Assembly: GCA_949152475.1 (NCBI GenBank)
Contig: OX424570.1
Location: 27,958,694 to 28,022,693 of the forward strand
Origin: Terebella lapidaria
Lineage: Eukaryota; Annelida; Polychaeta; Terebellida; Terebellidae
Direction: 5' to 3'
DNA length: 64,000 nt
Shown here one piece after another: positions 53,540-64,000 of the stretch; positions within the stretch are counted from its first letter, which is position 1, and each line of letters starts with the position of its first letter. The notes under the pieces are model-generated. The model was given only the letters and a program-made list of their open reading frames with translations. It was not told the origin of the DNA and ran no database searches. A program made the translations under genes and the position numbers.

Positions 53540-55469
53540 AGATTAGCAAGTTACATAGCTTTAAGGCATCAAGTGTTGGCAGTTATACTGCACGCGCACC
53601 GCATGACGCGTTCCCGTGGAAATGTCTGTTCACTGCATCTATCAGATCGACAGACAAAAAAACGTTTTACACTAGCTCATACATATACACACATCTCCCC
53701 CCGGTGACTCCTATCACTCCATGTATATGGGTGGCTTACATACACAAGCCATCCCGGGGGAACCCGCTAAAATACTTCAGTAATCAACAACAGTCATAAG
53801 CTATAGCTTTCGCACTGCAATCAATGACGTGAAGTTAATCACCCTCGCAGGTTAAAGATTGTATACAATGTATCAAGAGTCAAACTACTTGTGGGTGTCA
53901 CGATTATGTCAACCTATCAGCAGCGATAAATAAAAAATTTAACACCGCCCAAACAGCAATGGAAATAAATCCACCACCACTTGCTTACTTTTCATAGGTC
54001 ACTGCATACAGCCTTTGATACAATGTACACCTTCTCCTTCACCCCTCTTGCGAAAGCAGAAATCTCTCGATTTCTTACTCTCTATTGCACCGGGAAAAAG
54101 ATATATCTCTAAACTTTCTCATATATTTGGTAAATGAGTAAGAATAGCGTCTCCACGGGAACACGCGCACACTTGTGGCTTATAATCCTCCCATAAATAA
54201 TACATGAGATGGAAAATAAACAAAATCACTCCCCATAGCCGCTGGTACGCTTACAAGGCGATCGAGCAAGCCCATGACAGGCGGACAGACAATTGGGCGC
54301 CCTGTGAGCATTCATGACGCGCCCACTAGCATCCCCAACGTACAGCCCGGCCACGGAGCAGGCCCGGTCAAACCTAGAGCCCAAACAAACGACTACCGGA
54401 GACTACCCACCACTTGCTTACTTTTCATAGGTCACGGCATACAGCCTTTGATACAATGTACACATTCTCCTACACCCCTCTTGCGAAAGCAGAAATCTCT
54501 CGATTTCTTACTCTCTATTGCACCGGGAAAAAGATATATCTCTAAACTTTCTCATATATTTGGTAAATGAGTAAGAATAGCGTTTCCACGGGAACACGCG
54601 CACACTTGTGGCTTATAATCCTCCCATAAATAATACATGAGATGGAAAATAAACAAAATCACTCCCCATAGCCGCTGGTACGCTTACAAGGCGATCGAGC
54701 AAGCCCATGACAGGCGGACAGACAATTGGGCGCCCTGTGAGCATTCATGACGCGCCCACTAGCATCCCCAACGTACAGCCCGGCCACGGAGCAGGCCCGG
54801 TCAAACCTAGAGCCCAAACAAACGACTACCGGAGTGCGGAGCCAATAGATTAGACGCGGAGCCGGCATGGGCCATAACCTCAATGGTTAGGGGGCGAACC
54901 CTTCATGCCGGCGCCCAATCTAGAGGCGCCCAAAGATGATGAAAGCAATAGCCGGCGGACGTCCGGAGCTGCCCGCGGACGGAGTCCAGGCCGGACGCCT
55001 ACCATAGAATGGCGTATTGCCCTTATCCAATGAATACGATATTGGAATTAAAAGCCACCACAAGTGTTGCGCATGTAATATACGACCCCATTCTTAGAAG
55101 GAGGCTGGGGTTCCGGTCATTCCGGCCGGACCGCGTATTGTACGATCCGGACGAGAATGAGCGTCACCCGCCGCCGCGGCTGGTCCGCACACCAGCGTCC
55201 GGCCAGCGTAGCCGCTGTGTTAACTACGCCGGACAACAGGCGAACTGATGCGGATAGGGTTGCCGCATGTCCCTAGCGCTGAAAACTACGGGAGGGCGGA
55301 TGCGGAGCGGCGACGTTACGACATGAAAGTATCCGCGGACCTCAACTCCGGAGATAGCCACAAAGTAGCCACCCGCGGAAGAAAGTCGTGCGGACTCTCA
55401 CGGAACGACCTAAAACCCGTCCTTGGTGTGATAAACGGACACCGCAGACGCATCCGCTTGGGCGGAATG
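53540..55469. other. Noncoding spacer between integrase and accessory genes, copy 3
   Basis: About 1.9 kb with no convincing frame. It includes the 433-bp tandem duplication at 53972-54837 and, further right, a region dense in TCCGG and GCGGAC words. Spacers of this length between pol and the 3' gene are unusual for Ty3/gypsy and may hold a promoter or splice signals. Confidence 0.6.
53972..54837. repeat. Tandem duplication, two ~433-bp units
   Basis: Units about 53972-54404 and 54405-54837, nearly identical (for example TTGCTTACTTTTCATAGGTC at 53981 and 54414). Each contains TAAACTTTCTCATATATTTGG and GGGCGCCCTGTGAGCATTCA. Confidence 0.9.
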
Positions 55470-58400
55470 TTATTCCCACCCATACCGGGACAGCGCACGT
55501 GGTTTCCGGCGTGGCCGCCCGTCATCCGCAGGTACTGGAGGGAGTGGGGGTACCTGCGGATCGCCGTCATCCGGCTGATAGCCACCCAGTCCATCATCTG
55601 ACGGGTCAGAGAGGTCCAGGAGGCCCACCATACGGCGCACACGCTCATCCAGAGTCCGCGGATGCTGACCGGACGGATCCAATAAAGGAGCATCATCCGG
55701 TTCCGCATCTTGAAAGAGCGGATCCATGACAAGCGGGCCCTCGTACTTCTTCGGGTTGTCGATGTGAACCACCAGAACCCTATCCGGGTCGGAGTCCCTC
55801 CGGATCCGGTAGTCCACGTCCGTAACCTGTTTAAGCACTGTAAATGGGCCTATCCACGGCTTAGCAAATTTATTGCCTTGCTTAAGCGGCGGAAGGAGAC
55901 ACCTTGTCTCCTTCCGCAAAAGCGGGCCTACCCTTAGCGTGGGCGTCATAGCCTCGCTTCTGCCGGATAGCAGACTTGTCCAGGCGCGCGTGCGCAAAAT
56001 CATGGGCATTCGCCAGGGCGCGGCGAACCCACTCCACGTACTCCGGACCGCACTGGGGGTACTGCGCCGGTCTCTGCCGCAGTTGGATACATAATATCCA
56101 CGGGCAGATTGAGCTCCCGGCCGTACAACATCGCGTGCGGAGTAACTCCGGTCGAAGAGTGGACCGACGACCTGTACGCCATTAAGACATACGGGAGGTG
56201 GTCATCCCAATCATTCGCACAATAGTTCACAAAGGCCGCCAGCATATTGAGGACCGATCGATTGAAGCGTTCGACCTGGCCATCAGACTGGGGCCTGTAG
56301 GGGGTGGTCTGCACCTTGGTACTGCCAGCATCTGTGCTAGGTTCCGGAACAGGTTGCTCTCAAATTGCGTGCCCTGATCCGAATGTACCTGCTTAGGTAC
56401 CCCATGGTACACCACCCATCTATTCATCAGCAACCGAGCTACCTCATCCGCAGTCTGGCGGCGCAGTGGGTAGGCGTCGGTGTATTTGGTGAAATAGTCG
56501 GAAATCACCAGGATGTACCGGAAACCGCGCGGGGTGACCCGATGGGTATCCGGTATATCCAAAGCTATCCGATCAAACGTCGCGCCCGCCTTAACCGTGG
56601 TTAAGGGGTGGCGGCCAGGAGCCGGAACTCCTTTACGAGCTTGACACCGAGGGCAGGCTGCGCACCACTGTTGCACGTCCAAGCTGCTACCAGGCCAATG
56701 AAAGCGCTGTTGTAGCCTATGGACGGTCCTCCGGATCCCCAAGTGACCGGTCACCCGGAGGTCATGCAATTGGTGGAGTACTTCTTTCCGCAGCTCCGCC
56801 GGAAGCACCAACTGCCATATTGGAGGCAGTGGGGTCGGTGGCTCATAGCGCCGGTACAAGAGGCCATCCCTCAAGGAGAGTCTTTCCCGCTGGGATATTA
56901 GAGACAAAGTCTCCTCCCTGTAGGTTTTCCGCTCATCCTTAGAGGGTTTCTGGCCGGCCTCGAGGGCTGTAATTACCGGTGCCAGAGCACTGTCAGCTCT
57001 TTGCTTCGCAGCTATCTGCGCCGGAGAGTAGCCACCCAAGTAATTAGGCTCCTCATCCCTCGCGTCCGGCTGCGCCGCAGCGGCCATCACCACAGGGGGC
57101 AAGGACCGCTCATACTCAGACTCGCCAGAGGACGAGGGTACCCACGAGGAGTACACCGCTGGACTCGAGGAGGCCTCGCTGGAGCTGAGCCGCACCTCCG
57201 GTTCATATGCGGGACGCCCTCGCCGATATCGGCGGGTCCGCGCGCGGAGATGAGCCCTAGACGCTCCGGCCGCCGTGTTGTTAGAGGGGCGGCGGTCTGC
57301 GGTCTCCCCGGAACGTCCAATTCCGAGTCTGAGGACGAATCCGCAGCTTGCTGGGATGGAGCCATCCCTGCACAGCCAGGATTCTTGCACTTATGACAAC
57401 GGGACAGGCCGTCCGCGTTGCCGTGCAACTTACCAGCGCGGTGCTCTATTTGCATGTCATTCTCCTGGAGTTTGACGAGCCACCGCGCCACCAAGCCATC
57501 GGCCTCACTATAGTTGAGGAGCCATCTCAGCGAACTGTGGTCAGTCCGCAAGCGGAAATGGCGTCCCAACAAGTAACGCCGGAACCGCTTGGCCATCTCA
57601 CGGTGAGTGGTGCAGTAGTTCATTTGAGAGTGGCTCAAAGCCACACTCGCATAAGCTACTACCCGCTCTTGCCCGTCCACGATCTGCGATCTGCGAGAGG
57701 ACACCGCCGAGTGCAAAGTTACTCGCCTCAGTGTCCAAAATGAACTCGCAGTCCGGACGAGGGTGCCGCAGCACCGGGGCCGCTACCAAGGCCTGCCGGA
57801 GCTCCGAGAAGGCATTAGCCTGCTCGGCGGACCAAACAAAATCGGCGCCCTTTTCTGTGAGGATAGTAAAGGGACGCGCGATCTCCGCAAAGCCGCAAAT
57901 AAACCTGCGGTGATTGCTCGCGAAGCCCAAGAAGGACCTCACGTCCACCACATTACATTGCGGAGGCCATTTCTGTACGGCCGCCACCTTTGCGGGGTCT
58001 GGTCTCACTCCGGTGCCCGTTACCATGAAGCCCAAGTACAGGATTTCCTGCGTGAATAGTTCGCACTTACTTGGCTTCAATTTAAGCCCTGCTCCGCGGA
58101 TGCGATGTAGCAGCATTTGGAGGTTGGTGAGGGTTTCCTCGAACGACCGGCCATAGACGACGACATCGTCGATGTAGACCATACATCGCTTCCAGAGGAA
58201 CCCTTTAAGAACCATCTCCATTAGGCGCTCGAACGTCGCTGGTGCGTTACAGAGCCCGAACGGCATTACCTTGAATTGGTAGAGCCCGTTCTTGGTAACG
58301 AAGGCAGTCTTCGCCCGATCACTCTCCTCCATCTCCACCTGCCAATACCCGGAGGCCAGATCCAGAGCACAGAAGTAGTGCGACCCGGCCAGGGCATCGA

Positions 58401-58710
58401 AGGTGTCTTCGATGTGTGGGAGAGGATATGAGTCCTTCCGCGTGGCATCGTTGAGTTTACGATAATCCACGCAGAACCTCCACGAGCCATCCTTCTTCTT
58501 CACCATAACCACAAGGCTGGCCCAAGGGCTGTCACTGGGTTCGATGATGTCCAAGTCGAGCATCTTTTGCACCTCCTGGTCTATGACCTCTTGGTGCACT
58601 ATCACTGCCCGACGAAGACGCTGCTTGAGAGGACGTTCGTCCATGAGGTCGATGCGGTGTTTGGCGACGTCAGTCTTGCCAACCGCACCATCTGGACCCA
58701 TGAACACATC
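55470..58710 (-). pseudogene. Pol region of copy 3: reverse transcriptase, RNase H, integrase
   Basis: Reverse transcriptase (about 57850-58640) shows VDYRKLNDATRKDSYPLP, FCALDLASGYWQVEM, VMPFGLCNAPATFERLM and catalytic YIDD followed by VVVYG, diagnostic of Ty3/gypsy. RNase H follows (about 57400-57840; FILDTEASNFALGGVLSQ start, LRTDHSSLRWLL). Integrase has an HHCC finger (about 56640-56830), a catalytic core with DYFTKYTDAYPL and HSDQGTQFES, the RPQSDGQVERFN segment, and a C-terminal part with PWIGPFTVL. The order RT, RNase H, integrase is that of Ty3/gypsy. The region is interrupted a handful of times and counts as a fossil. Confidence 0.88.
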
Positions 58711-59052
58711 CGCCTACTGCCGCAGCAGTTTGCGGAGCGCTTGGCGCTGCTCTTCATCCAGCCGGTCCTCCGGAATCCGAGATTCCAAATGGTCCGGCAG
58801 GGTGAACGGGTCATCTCCGGCGGCCGCCGCCGCGCACGCAGCGCGGCAGACAGGATCGTCGGGGAGGACACGACTCGACGACGCGGGAGTAGCAGTAGCT
58901 GCTATGCATCCGCGCTGCAGTACAATAGGAGCATCCGTAGGGTTCACCACAAGGAGGGGCATCGCGCGGGGGTTGGACATGACCAGGGCCCCACCCAGCA
59001 CGAGTCCAGTTCCTTCGGCGAAACTGCTCACTGGTTGCACTATACACGGGCG

Positions 59053-60801
59053 ACCATCGAGGGGCATGCGGGGACGACGCGGCCTCGCCTCAATGATCAT
59101 CTCGCTCATTGGCGGCACTACCACAGTGCGCGCCGCCCGCATTTGGAACGAATGCATCGGGCCCGTGCGGAAGAGGAAATATGTGTCCTCTCCCATCCGG
59201 AGTTCGCCCGCACTAAAGTTGGCGATCACCTGGTGGACCCGTAGAAAATTCATCCCAATAATCCCGGCCGCTCCGATATCCGCAACGATTGCCTCTGTCA
59301 GATACACCTTGTCCCAAGGGTAATAGGCAGATCGATGATCCACGAGGAACCGGACCGGCTCCCGTCCGAAGGGCAGGGGCAGGTACCAGCAGGGGTCCCT
59401 CACCAGTGCGCAGGTAGGGCGATACCGTTCGCACGCACTGGGCTCAGCTACAGAGTCCTCACCATCTGCCTCAGCCGCGGAGGAGCTAGACTGATCCCCA
59501 AGGACTACTTCCGGAGAAGTCATATCAACTTGAGGTTCGTCCTGCCCATCAGCGGGTGGGGCGGCATCTGACGCCACCGAACAACTGTCCCCGGACGTAG
59601 TGTTGGTCGCCACCACGTCCGGATCTAGTTTCCCTGCCGCGGGTTCCGGCCTTGCTGTCCCGGAGGACCAGACCGGAAGGAATTCCTCCGTTGCGGGCCA
59701 GGGAGGGGTTCCCTGGTATCCGCGCGAACGCAGGCGTTCCAACAACTCTGGACACTTCAGCCTAAAGCGTCCCTGCTTTCCGCGGAAATAACAGGGACGG
59801 TTCTGGGATGGTCCGGAGGTGAACGCGCAACATTCTGCGGGTCCCGGAGCTTCGATCCCGGCACAGTGCGCGATCATCTGCGTCATAAGACGGCAAAGTC
59901 TGCGAGCTACCCGCGCCTACCGTGGAGTCTGCCGGAGCAAACATCGACGCCGCGGACATAGGAGCAGGGAAACCATCGAGGGGCATGCGGGGACGACGCG
60001 GCCTCGCCTCAATGATCATCTCGCTCATTGGCGGCACTACCACAGTGCGCGCCGCCCGCATTTGGAACGAATGCATCGGGCCCGTGCGGAAGAGGAAATA
60101 TGTGTCCTCTCCCATCCGGAGTTCGCCCGCACTAAAGTTGGCGATCACCTGGTGGACCCGTAGAAAATTCATCCCAATAATCCCGGCCGCTCCGATATCC
60201 GCAACGATTGCCTCTGTCAGATACACCTTGTCCCAAGGGTAATAGGCAGATCGATGATCCACGAGGAACCGGACCGGCTCCCGTCCGAAGGGCAGGGGCA
60301 GGTACCAGCAGGGGTCCCTCACCAGTGCGCAGGTAGGGCGATACCGTTCGCACGCACTGGGCTCAGCTACAGAGTCCTCACCATCTGCCTCAGCCGCGGA
60401 GGAGCTAGACTGATCCCCAAGGACTACTTCCGGAGAAGTCATATCAACTTGAGGTTCGTCCTGCCCATCAGCGGGTGGGGCGGCATCTGACGCCACCGAA
60501 CAACTGTCCCCGGACGTAGTGTTGGTCGCCACCACGTCCGGATCTAGTTTCCCTGCCGCGGGTTCCGGCCTTGCTGTCCCGGAGGACCAGACCGGAAGGA
60601 ATTCCTCCGTTGCGGGCCAGGGAGGGGTTCCCTGGTATCCGCGCGAACGCAGGCGTTCCAACAACTCTGGACACTTCAGCCTAAAGCGTCCCTGCTTTCC
60701 GCGGAAATAACAGGGACGGTTCTGGGATGGTCCGGAGGTGAACGCGCAACATTCTGCGGGTCCCGGAGCTTCGATCCCCGCACAGTGCGCGATCATCTGC
60801 G
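59053..60801. repeat. Direct repeat within copy 3, two ~830-bp copies 919 bp apart
   Basis: 59053-59882 and 59972-60801 are nearly identical (about one difference by eye). The 89 bp between them resemble 61606-61694. Near identity in an element whose LTRs differ by about 3% means a late event or an assembly error. Confidence 0.85.
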
Positions 60802-62767
60802 CTGCGCCGAAATCGTATTCCTCAAAGTCGCACTCGTCCGAGGACGAGCACGGCGCAGCGACTGGTGCCGCATGTGCGGGCATCCCTGTGGAGGGTGCTG
60901 GCGCACTAACCCACTGCGGGTTAGGTTCCCTGGCGGGTTCCCGGATGACCGGGTCCTGCCACGGGGTCACCTGCGATGCCTTAGCCGGAGGAGGGGTCGC
61001 CGCCTGTGCGGGAACAGCCGAGGCCGGAGCCGGGGCCGGAGGCAACTGTCTAGGGCGGACAGCTACCTCTAACGCAAGTGCGGAGTCAATCGCCTCCTCC
61101 ATCGATCGCTTTTCATGGGTGGCCAGCCCGTATGATAAGTGGTAAGGCTGGCCATCGATGAACTGATCGATCAGCATCGTCTCAAACCGCCTGGCGCCCA
61201 TGTCCGGATAAGCTCTCCGGCCGAGTATGCGCAGGTTAAACGCATAGTCTGTCACTGACTCAGTCGGTAGGCGGGTTTGCGCTTTGAACTCCCGTTCAAA
61301 CTGCCACCTGTTGGTCGTCGGCGTGAACAGCAAGCGAAGTTGACGGGCAACCTCGCCGAAAGTTACTGTTCCTACCGGCAAACACTGCATAACGCAGAGA
61401 GCTTTTCCTTCCAAGCTCCCCGCGAGGACATGCCCAGCTTCCTGCTGGGTCCATCCCTCATACACGGCGGTCCGCCACACTTGGAGTAAGTAGTCCTCCA
61501 AGTCGGCGTTATCCCCGTTGAACCTTTTCCACCACGAAGAGTGGTCGGGCCCGTCATTGCGCTTACTGCGCGCCCGACGCGCGGATCCGGCTCCGGGGTT
61601 GTCCGTGTAAGACAGCAAAGTCCGCGAGCTACCCGCGCCTACCGTGGAGTCTGCCGGAGCAAACATCGACGCCGCGGACATAGGAGCAGGGAAGCTCACG
61701 CTCGCCGCCGGGTACATTCCCGCTAGTAACCCACCCTGGCTAGGTGCGGACGGCGCTTCCATCGAACCTACGGGGTAGGCTCCAGATGGGGCGGCAAAGC
61801 TAGCATAGCTCGGGGCCGGAGCCAACGGTTGCCACTGTCCGCCCAACACACTTTGCGCTCCAGGGTAAGTCGACCACGCGGCTTGCGCTCCAACCGTAGG
61901 GACGGTCGACGCGGTCGCCAACGTGGTGCCTCCGAGCCACGGAGCAGACGCGGATCCCATTGTGGGGACCACTGGCGTCTGCGGACTCGGAAGGACTTGG
62001 GGAGGGGCTATAGAACCAGCCTTCCCCGGGCTGTACGTGATCGTCGGGTCAACGTTCGCGGGCGGCTGATTTTGCTTGAACTGCTCAAGCGCTGCGGAAA
62101 TCAGCCATCTCTCCCTCTCCGACAAAGGCCCCAAGGAGCCTTTTGACCGCGAAGAAGGGGAGCGGTCCCGTCGATCGGGTCGTCCCTGATGGGGCGACCG
62201 GGCACGATCGTAGCGCCCTTCCGGAGCCAGCGCACCTAGTGCTTGGGTGAGCTGGTCCACTACGCCCTGTACGGACCGTCCAGGATCCGTGCGGGAGGCT
62301 CGCGAAGGAGTACACCCTGCTGGATTTGGCGTCCGGAACGGGTCCGCATGTCCGGAGGAGACCGTGGTCACTGGCACTCGATCCCAGACGTCCGGAGGCG
62401 TCCCCTTGGAGAGTACCGGCTGACGAAATGGTCGTCCGGACACAGGCGTGCGCGGCGTAGAGCCGTTGCCAGCTCCGCCCACCGCGCCTAACAAGTCAAG
62501 GACAGGCCCTGACTGCAATGCATGTTGCGGCCCCGCGGGGCTCGACTCTACGTCCGGAGACGGAGTCAGGGACGCCGGGGTCGACTCCGCAGACTGCGTT
62601 CTGTCTACGGAGGTCTCCGCGCGTACCTTCTTACCGCCGGAGTCACCCGAAGATGTCTCACGGTGGCTGTCGCGCGACCGGGTGTGGTCCGCGACATTAC
62701 CACCCTTATCCCTCCCGTTTTTCTCCTTTTCATCCTTTTTCTCTCTGTCTTCCGGCTTGTCTGCCAT
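59053..62767 (-). pseudogene. Gag and protease-like region of copy 3
   Basis: Starts at the first ATG after the primer-binding site (MADKPEDREKK). A charged, Ser/Pro-rich N-terminal region is followed by a Ty3/gypsy capsid-type domain (EGWTQQEAGHVLAGSLEGKA through RRAYPDMGARRFE and EKRSMEEAID), alignable by pattern with copy 1 gag (GW, LAGSL-GEA, YPD, MEEAI). Then comes a Cys-containing nucleocapsid-like stretch (CYFRGKQGRFRLKCP) and a diverged retropepsin-like region ending around IIGMNFL. The region contains the ~0.9-kb direct repeat listed separately. Confidence 0.8.
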
Positions 62768-62860
62768 ACTGAGATGTCCCAGAGGAGCGAGGGATTCCCC
62801 AGGGACGAAGGAGGCTAACGACACTGTGACCTTAGGCTGCAATGGAACGCTGTCGGACTG

Positions 62861-62878
62861 ATCCTGGTCACGGCACCA
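62861..62878 (-). other. Primer-binding site, tRNA-His type (copy 3)
   Basis: The same 18 bases as in copy 1, TGGTGCCGTGACCAGGAT in sense orientation, one base inside the 5' LTR. Shared primer use by two otherwise different families. Confidence 0.8.
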
Positions 62879-62879
62879 A

Positions 62880-63617
62880 TGTAAAGTTATTGACTGTCGT
62901 CCGCTCTTCGGGATCCTCGAGGATAGTCCTCTCACCGCGAGTCGTTGTGGACGCGCATCCGCTATTCCGGATCCTTGCGGCGGCGCCGCTCACCGGAGGT
63001 CACTGCGGACACGGTAACCACTCTAGCATTTACGGTAACCAGGTAACAGCCCACCCGACACGCCCAGGCCTACGGACACCGTTCAGAAACTGGTTCATCA
63101 CCACGGTGTTAGCTGGAGAGGCCTGGCGAGCCGCGGTCTGCCTCGGGGACGGAACCCCGTACAGCCCGACGAGCTAGCCAGAGCCTACGTCACACTGTCT
63201 CGGGAAGGGAGAGAACTGGCGATCCACAGGGCTTGCGCCCCCGAGTCAGCAACTCGTCTCTCCCAGCCCGGGCCCCCCTATGGAAATTGTCCCCAGGGCC
63301 CCAAGGGGCCTCTACTCAAGACCAGGGAACGCAAAGCTCATGGCGAGCCTTGCGTGCATCCTGTGCACTCTCTCTCAGACAATCTCCTCGATCGAGTAGC
63401 TTCCAGTGTATATATAATACACCACAAGCTGTAGGACGCACGCGAGGTGTAATCAAACCATTGTCATAGTTTACTGGATAACGTAAATTACAATGCGTCG
63501 CCGTAGCAACGCCCGCTCGAACGGAGCGTGTCAAAACAAGGCCAAGACAGAAAAGGCCACATAAATGGCATGTAGTTTTACAATCACCTGCCGCGATCTT
63601 AGGGCAAAATCGCCACA
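62880..63617 (-). repeat. 5' LTR of copy 3
   Basis: 738 bp, about 97% identical to 49622-50360 by eye, with TATATATAATA at about 63409-63419 as a likely TATA region. Confidence 0.93.
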
Positions 63618-64000
63618 TCTGTCCCAAGGAACTGTGTACAAATCCTTTCAGCAGGATTTGGAGAACAAGGAAATATGAAAAGGCTAATGGTTTTTGTCAT
63701 ACTAGTCCCACAAATTCACGCGGAATAAATACCGCGCATAGATTGCAAAACAAACTCATATGCCAAGTAGTTAGTTAAATGATCATTACGCGTATTGGTT
63801 TATCTACTTCCCCAAATGGCATCCTTCGTGATTTTCATATCCCTTCTCGGAAAGTTTCCTCTTTCTTAGACTTTCGTTTAAGGATATGATTCACCATGCA
63901 CGGAATGGTTTGCGACAGTAATAATACCGGTTTTTGTGTGTTTTGTTTCTATAGTACAGGAGACAAACCCTGGCTTGGACTGATACGACAGAGCTCCGTG
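63618..64000. other. Right flank of copy 3, nothing recognised
   Basis: AT-rich DNA beginning with the right target duplication TCTG. Presumably continues the lectin intron; no exon seen before the window ends. Confidence 0.5.

Larger units (their letters stand above)
49622..63617 (-). mobile_element. Ty3/gypsy LTR element, copy 3 (second family with zinc-finger 3' gene)
   Basis: A 14.0-kb element on the minus strand, antisense to the lectin gene. The LTRs (49622-50360, 62880-63617) run TG...CA and are flanked by TCTG (49618-49621, 63618-63621). Sense order: 5' LTR, tRNA-His primer-binding site, gag, protease-like region, reverse transcriptase, RNase H, integrase, a long spacer, zinc-finger and coiled-coil accessory frames, polypurine tract, 3' LTR. 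GC- and CpG-rich against AT-rich flanks. The LTRs differ by about 3% by eye, so it is older than copy 1 (a few million years under typical animal neutral rates; rate unknown here). The coding regions carry several breaks, so it looks inactive. Confidence 0.93.

Noticed and set aside
49622-63617. Bacterial contamination, because of high GC
   Set aside because: LTRs, target duplication, primer-binding site and Ty3/gypsy pol show a eukaryotic mobile element inserted in AT-rich animal DNA.

Overview
The window looks like nuclear DNA of a marine invertebrate animal; I cannot fix the phylum. Evidence is an intronless rhodopsin-type GPCR, a C-type-lectin gene split by a long intron, a Tc1/mariner-type MITE, many dispersed repeats and poly-G tracts in AT-rich DNA, and large GC- and CpG-rich Ty3/gypsy LTR elements. 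Host genes are sparse: the GPCR at 4771-5781 (+), and the first two coding exons of a secreted C-type lectin at 40979-41018 and 48398-48575 (+).

Layout. 1-4770: intergenic, repeat fragments. 4771-5781: GPCR. 7221-15369: LTR element copy 1 (minus strand), bounded by 895-bp LTRs and a 4-bp target duplication, very young. 15370-17850: AT-rich spacer. 17851-28261: copy 2 of the same family, older, with a partial left LTR and a 5'-truncated LINE nested inside (20095-22786). 28262-40800: intergenic, with 120-bp, 123-bp and 42-bp tandem repeats, retroelement scraps, a foldback insertion and a hairpin-headed repeat. 40830-49621: lectin promoter, exon 1, a 7.4-kb repeat-rich intron and exon 2. 49622-63617: a second, distinct LTR element (copy 3, minus strand) lying antisense in what would be the lectin gene's next intron, with gag, protease-like, RT, RNase H and integrase regions. 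63618-64000: flanking DNA with nothing recognised.

Most interesting: both LTR families carry, between pol and the 3' LTR, an extra gene for a protein with two C2H2 zinc fingers followed by a low-complexity stretch and a coiled coil. The first finger has the same SRHVA-x2-H core in both families. In copies 1 and 2 this gene has its own TATA box, preceded by an array of 15-bp repeats built on TTCCGCGAACG. The LTR promoter has the same layout (array, then the identical TATATAAG box), and the motif is also embedded in gag coding sequence. This suggests an element with two co-regulated promoters and possibly a self-encoded DNA-binding regulator, similar in layout to the LTR plus internal promoter of foamy viruses. 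That functional reading is inference. Both families also share an 18-nt primer-binding site for tRNA-His and 4-bp target duplications.

Limits: alignments were done by eye, divergence figures are approximate, and family names for small repeats are tentative.
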